Source: DAOTXL01 sp034434895 (GTDB lineage: Bacteria > Chloroflexota > Anaerolineae > JAAYZQ01). From it: a stretch of 7,639 nt of DNA. The stretch covers positions 1-7,639 of the forward strand of contig DAOTYI010000285.1 in NCBI GenBank assembly GCA_034434895.1, read 5' to 3'. Below, piece by piece: positions 4,906 through 7,639 of the stretch. A program made the position numbers and the translations under genes. The first letter of the stretch is position 1, and every line of letters begins with the position of its first letter. Under the pieces are notes generated by a model that ran no database searches, was not told the DNA's origin, and worked only from the letters and a program-made list of their open reading frames with translations.

Positions 4906-5703
4906 CTACCGTCCAACAGGATAGGTGGCGATCACCTCGCCCAGGTCGTTCTTTAACGTTACCACCTCGCCGGGCGACCAGATCGCGGTCAGCTTGCCCC
5001 AGTAAAAGTTGGCCGGCGGGCTGCCGTCCTGCCCGAGGCGGGTGTGGACGATGACATTGCCCCCAGACCACAGCCGAAAGTTGGGGAAGGTGTAGCTGTT
5101 TCCATCGGCATCGCTCAGGGTCCAACCCTGCATGTCGGCCAGCCGGTTACCACGGTTGGTGATGACCACCCGCTCCTGGTCCACCTGCCCGGCGCCGATG
5201 ACCTCGGTGATTTCGATCTGGAGTTCGCCGCCTGCCGGCAGGGGGGTGGGCAGAGCGGTGGGGGTTGCGCCCGCCTCAGCAGCGGCCGTGGCGGTCATGT
5301 TGGCCGAAGGCGGCTCTGGAGGGAGCGGGGTGTTGGTCGCGGTGGGCTGCGGGGTGGGTGTGGCCGTGAGCGGGGGCAACCCTCCCACCGGGATGATCAG
5401 CGTTGTGCCTGCCTGCAAATAGTCCGGGTTCTGGAGGTTGTTGGCGGCGATAATCTCCTCGGCCGGCACGTTGTATTGCAGGGCCAGGCCGGAAACTGTG
5501 TCCCCGAATTGAACTACATGGATGACAGGCGTGGCTACAGGTGTAACCACCGCCACCGTCTGCGCGGTAGCCACCCCGGCTGTCGGTGTGGCCGCCGGCG
5601 ACAGTCGGGCCGGGCGGATCACCAGCCAGGCCACGATCAGGCTGATTGCCGTTGAGATCACGGCATTGGTGGCGATGATCAGGGCGATCTGTCGGCGCGT
5701 CAC
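4906..5703 (-). CDS. membrane-anchored LysM and lamin-tail domain protein
   Basis: This 265-residue envelope protein begins with a short basic stretch 'MTRRQ' and a single hydrophobic segment (about 6-29), probably an uncleaved signal anchor. A Thr/Pro/Ala linker follows, then a LysM domain (about 61-106: 'HVVQFGDTVSGLALQYNV' through 'LQAGTTLIIP'), a second Pro/Thr-rich linker (about 107-158) and a C-terminal lamin-tail domain (about 163-265, with 'ITNRGNRLADMQGWTLSDADG' and 'SPGEVVTLKND'). LysM binds glycan of the peptidoglycan type; bacterial lamin-tail domains are extracellular beta-sandwiches of mostly unknown partners. A wall-attached adhesion or scaffold role is inferred. GTG at 5703 is preferred: GGGGGTGA, one base off the extended Shine-Dalgarno, ends at 5708 with G-run spacing of 7 nt. 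It lies 4 nt after the DUF92 stop. A TTG at 5718 would add five residues. Confidence 0.88.
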   Translation of the reverse strand: MTRRQIALIIATNAVISTAISLIVAWLVIRPARLSPAATPTAGVATAQTVAVVTPVATPVIHVVQFGDTVSGLALQYNVPAEEIIAANNLQNPDYLQAGTTLIIPVGGLPPLTATPTPQPTATNTPLPPEPPSANMTATAAAEAGATPTALPTPLPAGGELQIEITEVIGAGQVDQERVVITNRGNRLADMQGWTLSDADGNSYTFPNFRLWSGGNVIVHTRLGQDGSPPANFYWGKLTAIWSPGEVVTLKNDLGEVIATYPVGR

Positions 5704-5707
5704 CGGC

Positions 5708-6541
5708 TCACCCCCCAAGGGTCCAGGCCAGGGCAGCAGCCACCAGCCCCCCCACCAGCGAGGACAGGAAGTTCACCATATCGTTGTGGAGCCAGGTCCA
5801 GCCGCGCACCTGACGGGTCGGCTGGCCGCAGCGGTGGACAGGGCTTTCGGTCTCTACGCCGCACCGGTCGCAGGAATAGAGGGCCTGCACGGTGGCCCCC
5901 AGCAGGCTATCAAACAGGGAGCCGGCCATCCCGCCGACCACGGCCAACAGCGGGTAGGTTACAGCGGCCAACTGCCAGCCGTGGCCGCTGAACAGCGACC
6001 TGGCCTGGGTCAGGGCTGTCGCCATGGCGCCGATCAGCAGCGCGCCGGCCAAAGCTGCCCAGGTGCCCAGCCAGGTCACCCCGCCCGATGTGCCGGCCGG
6101 CACCGGTCGGCCGGTGGTGATCAGCCGGGGCGGCACCCGACTGAGGACGCCCAGCTCTGTGGCCCAGGTATCGGCGTTGACGGTGCTCATCGCCCCAAGA
6201 AAGGCGGCAAAGAGCAGCGGTTCAGGATAACGGGCAAAGACGATGGCCAGGATCGCCCCCAACCCGCCGTTGGCCAGCGCCTGGCCCAGGTCCCGGCGGC
6301 TGCCCTTGGCGAATTTGTCGGCCACCGCCTCCTTGCTGGCCCGGCGGTAGTGCGACAGCCAGCTGGAGGAGATGAAAAAGGTGATGAGCAGCAGTCCCCA
6401 CACCCAACCGCCCAGGCCGAAGATGAGTGTGCCGACCAGGACCGCGCCCCCCACCCCACTGGCTGTCAACGACCGTCGCCAATAGCCCAGTCCGCCGATG
6501 GCTGCGCTCAACGCCAGGCCCAGGAAAAGTTGTCCGATCAT
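5708..6541 (-). CDS. DUF92 family integral membrane protein (possible isoprenyl-phosphate kinase)
   Basis: This 277-residue polytopic protein has hydrophobic segments near 5-20, 30-58, 90-118, 155-178, 190-220 and 258-275. DUF92 hallmarks are present: 'NADTWATELG' (123-131), 'PAGTSGGVTWLG' (148-159), 'GSLFDSLLGATVQ' (207-219), a cysteine cluster C224-x2-C227 with H236 and C238, and 'WLHNDMVNF' (250-258). The plant member VTE6 is described as a phytyl-phosphate kinase, so phosphorylation of an isoprenyl phosphate is a reasonable but unproven guess here. The ATG overlaps the stop of the upstream gene as ATGA, and no Shine-Dalgarno precedes it. Translation is therefore probably coupled to that gene. 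Length and motif order are normal; no truncation is seen. Confidence 0.9.
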   Translation of the reverse strand: MIGQLFLGLALSAAIGGLGYWRRSLTASGVGGAVLVGTLIFGLGGWVWGLLLITFFISSSWLSHYRRASKEAVADKFAKGSRRDLGQALANGGLGAILAIVFARYPEPLLFAAFLGAMSTVNADTWATELGVLSRVPPRLITTGRPVPAGTSGGVTWLGTWAALAGALLIGAMATALTQARSLFSGHGWQLAAVTYPLLAVVGGMAGSLFDSLLGATVQALYSCDRCGVETESPVHRCGQPTRQVRGWTWLHNDMVNFLSSLVGGLVAAALAWTLGG

Positions 6542-7446
6542 GGCACAATGCTAAAGGTCGCCAGCCAGAAGAGGGCCTGGGTTGCCGCCGCCGCTCCCCA
6601 CAGCAGGTAGGAGCCGGCCCGTTCCCGCCGGTACAGGGCCAGGCCCAGCACCAGGTTGGTTCCCAGGATGATCAGGCCGATGATCGGCAGGGCAAACAAC
6701 TCTGCCCTGGTACCGATGCGGTCGGCCAGCCCCTGGGCGTTAAAGTGCAGGGGCAACTGCAGGTCCAGGCCGGGGAAGCGGAGGCACAGGTACCCAAACA
6801 ACCCCAGATTGACGGCCACCGCTGCGCCAAGCAACAGCCAGGCGGTCCGATCGGTCCAGATCGGCCAGGTAACCCAGCCGGCGTGGCGCACTTCTCTCTC
6901 CAACAGGCGATTGGGGCCCAGTTCCCGCCGTGCGCCAAAGGCAGCCAGGAAACCGGCCGGATCGTGGGGAGAAATGGCAAAGGCCAGGCCGGGTGTCACC
7001 AGCAGCAGTTGATCTCGCAGCGGCCGGGTGGCCAGAAAACGGGTGCGCCCAATGCCGGGCACCTGCCCTTCCCCCCGCTCATGGCCAGGCCAGCGCACCC
7101 CCCGGCGGTGCACCACCCGCCCCTCCAACTCCCGGCCGGCCACAATGCGTTGGATATCGCGGATGGGGATGATCTGCCCGGTGCCGATCCAACGGATGGT
7201 AAGGCCGTTGCGGTCCAGGTGGTAGCGCAGCGTCAGGCAGCTCGCCGTCTGGTAGAGCAGCAACCCCAGCAGCGGCAGGCTCAGCAGCACGACCAGGCCC
7301 ATGAGGAATGAGAGAAAATCGATCTGCTGAGGGCGGATGTCGGCCTGGACCAGGTGGTTCAGGAGCCACCCGTCCAGGGCGACGATCAGCCCGATGAGCA
7401 ATATCCCCACGGGAATCCCGATCCCGATCTTGGCACGCCAGGTCAA
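6538..7446 (-). CDS. bacterial PH-domain membrane protein with DUF1648-like C-terminus
   Basis: This 302-residue predicted membrane protein has two N-terminal hydrophobic segments (about 8-24 and 44-65), then a cytosolic-type bacterial PH domain (about 74-171: 'YHLDRNGLTIRWI', 'IIPIRDIQRI', ending 'ISPHDPAGFLAAF'). Three more hydrophobic segments follow (about 202-223, 249-271, 278-300), with the DUF1648-like motif 'LPLHFNAQGLADRIG' (231-245) between the first two. The function of such proteins is not established; envelope or membrane homeostasis is inferred. The preferred start is TTG at 7446, with GGAG 8 nt upstream and 43 nt after the PEP-CTERM gene. An ATG at 7527 would add 27 poorly conserved-looking residues and overlap the preceding gene by 38 bp. 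The stop overlaps the DUF92 start by 4 bp. The family call is moderate; the start is uncertain. Confidence 0.75.
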   Translation of the reverse strand: MTWRAKIGIGIPVGILLIGLIVALDGWLLNHLVQADIRPQQIDFLSFLMGLVVLLSLPLLGLLLYQTASCLTLRYHLDRNGLTIRWIGTGQIIPIRDIQRIVAGRELEGRVVHRRGVRWPGHERGEGQVPGIGRTRFLATRPLRDQLLLVTPGLAFAISPHDPAGFLAAFGARRELGPNRLLEREVRHAGWVTWPIWTDRTAWLLLGAAVAVNLGLFGYLCLRFPGLDLQLPLHFNAQGLADRIGTRAELFALPIIGLIILGTNLVLGLALYRRERAGSYLLWGAAAATQALFWLATFSIVP

Positions 7447-7489
7447 CAGGCCCGCTCCATGGGTTTGTAGGGCAACGGCGAGCAGTTGC

Positions 7490-7639
7490 CTAGTTCCGTC
7501 GTCTGGCCCGCCATTGCAGGGCGGCATAGCCGCTCAGGCCGGCCAATCCCGTCAGCACCAGGGTCAACGTGGCCGGTTCAGGGACGATAGGCGGTGTTGG
7601 CGGGACGGGGGTGCTGGTGGGGACAGGGGTGAATGTGGG
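7490..7639 (-). CDS. PEP-CTERM sorting-signal protein, C-terminal 49 residues (partial)
   Basis: The frame is open from the window edge to TAG at 7492-7490, and only the last 49 residues are present. They begin with a Pro/Thr-rich stretch (about 1-20, 'TFTPVPTSTPVPPTPP'). Then comes 'PEPATLTLVLTGLAGLSGY' (20-38), a hydrophobic segment, and a basic end 'QWRARRRN'. PEP motif, transmembrane helix and Arg-rich tail is the exact layout of PEP-CTERM sorting signals. These are cut by an exosortase in the membrane so that the protein is released or attached to surface polysaccharide. The bulk of the protein lies outside the window, so its main function is unknown. It lies 43 nt upstream of the preferred start of the PH-domain gene on the same strand, and the two are probably co-transcribed. 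Confidence 0.75.
   Translation of the reverse strand, partial: PTFTPVPTSTPVPPTPPIVPEPATLTLVLTGLAGLSGYAALQWRARRRN

Noticed and set aside
3635..4924. 429-codon plus-strand open frame antisense to the acyl-CoA dehydrogenase gene
   Set aside because: It has Pro/Gln/Gly-rich low-complexity translation with no recognisable domain, and it lies opposite a gene with clear family motifs. Long antisense frames are expected in GC-rich DNA.
4898..5125. 76-residue N-terminal extension of the acyl-CoA dehydrogenase
   Set aside because: It overlaps the LysM/lamin-tail gene, reads as low-quality Arg/Pro/Gly sequence, and the family N-terminus starts at 4897.
5522..6610. 362-codon plus-strand open frame opposite the DUF92 and LysM/LTD genes
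   Set aside because: Gln/Gly/Pro-rich shadow translation crossing several real genes on the other strand.
7447..7527. 27-residue N-terminal extension of the PH-domain protein from an ATG at 7527
   Set aside because: It overlaps the PEP-CTERM gene by 38 bp and lacks a good ribosome binding site, while TTG at 7446 has GGAG at 8 nt. Kept as a real alternative, not excluded.

Overview
The window is GC-rich, densely coded bacterial DNA. It most likely comes from a Chloroflexota genome of the Anaerolineae/Caldilineae kind. That placement is an inference. It rests on a DUF3090 protein, a compact Rho, a LysM plus lamin-tail protein with a Thr/Pro-rich 'PTPQPTATNTP' type linker, and a standalone recF away from dnaN. 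No rRNA, tRNA, CRISPR array, insertion sequence or phage gene was found.

Layout. Positions 1-81 hold a small REP-like hairpin. Positions 82-612 (minus) encode a DUF3090 protein, and 792-2042 (minus) encode transcription terminator Rho (GTG start). A 477-bp divergent region (2043-2519) separates rho from recF (2520-3671, plus). recF meets a minus-strand gene cluster tail to tail with a 10-bp overlap. In transcription order the cluster runs: the 3' end of a PEP-CTERM-tailed surface protein (7490-7639, running off the edge), a bacterial PH-domain/DUF1648-like membrane protein (6538-7446), a DUF92 membrane protein (5708-6541), a LysM/lamin-tail envelope protein (4906-5703) and an acyl-CoA dehydrogenase (3662-4897). 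Gaps of 43, -4, 4 and 8 nt suggest one operon whose promoter lies outside the window.

The most informative stretch is the rho-recF intergenic region. It contains two back-to-back sigma-70-type promoters whose -35 boxes are one base apart. The recF promoter has a TGC-TATAAT extended -10 only six bases before the ATG, so recF is predicted to be read from a leaderless mRNA. The opposing promoter (TTGACG-N17-TATCAT, also extended -10) would give rho a leader of about 407 nt. The first ~233 nt of that leader are enclosed by a 14-of-15-bp closing helix whose 5' strand begins at the predicted transcription start. This architecture suggests a discrete structured RNA (6S-like is one hypothesis) or a riboregulatory leader. 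Between it and rho lie a C-rich, G-poor rut-like stretch and a stable hairpin just upstream of the rho ribosome binding site, which together would suit autogenous control by Rho.

Working together: rho and recF are information-processing genes that may compete for polymerase at the shared promoter region. The downstream cluster is mostly envelope-related (PEP-CTERM, PH-membrane, DUF92, LysM/LTD), with a lipid or branched-chain acyl-CoA dehydrogenase at its end. No complete, obviously new enzymatic system is visible. The candidates for novelty are the structured rho leader, the leaderless recF arrangement and the PEP-CTERM protein.
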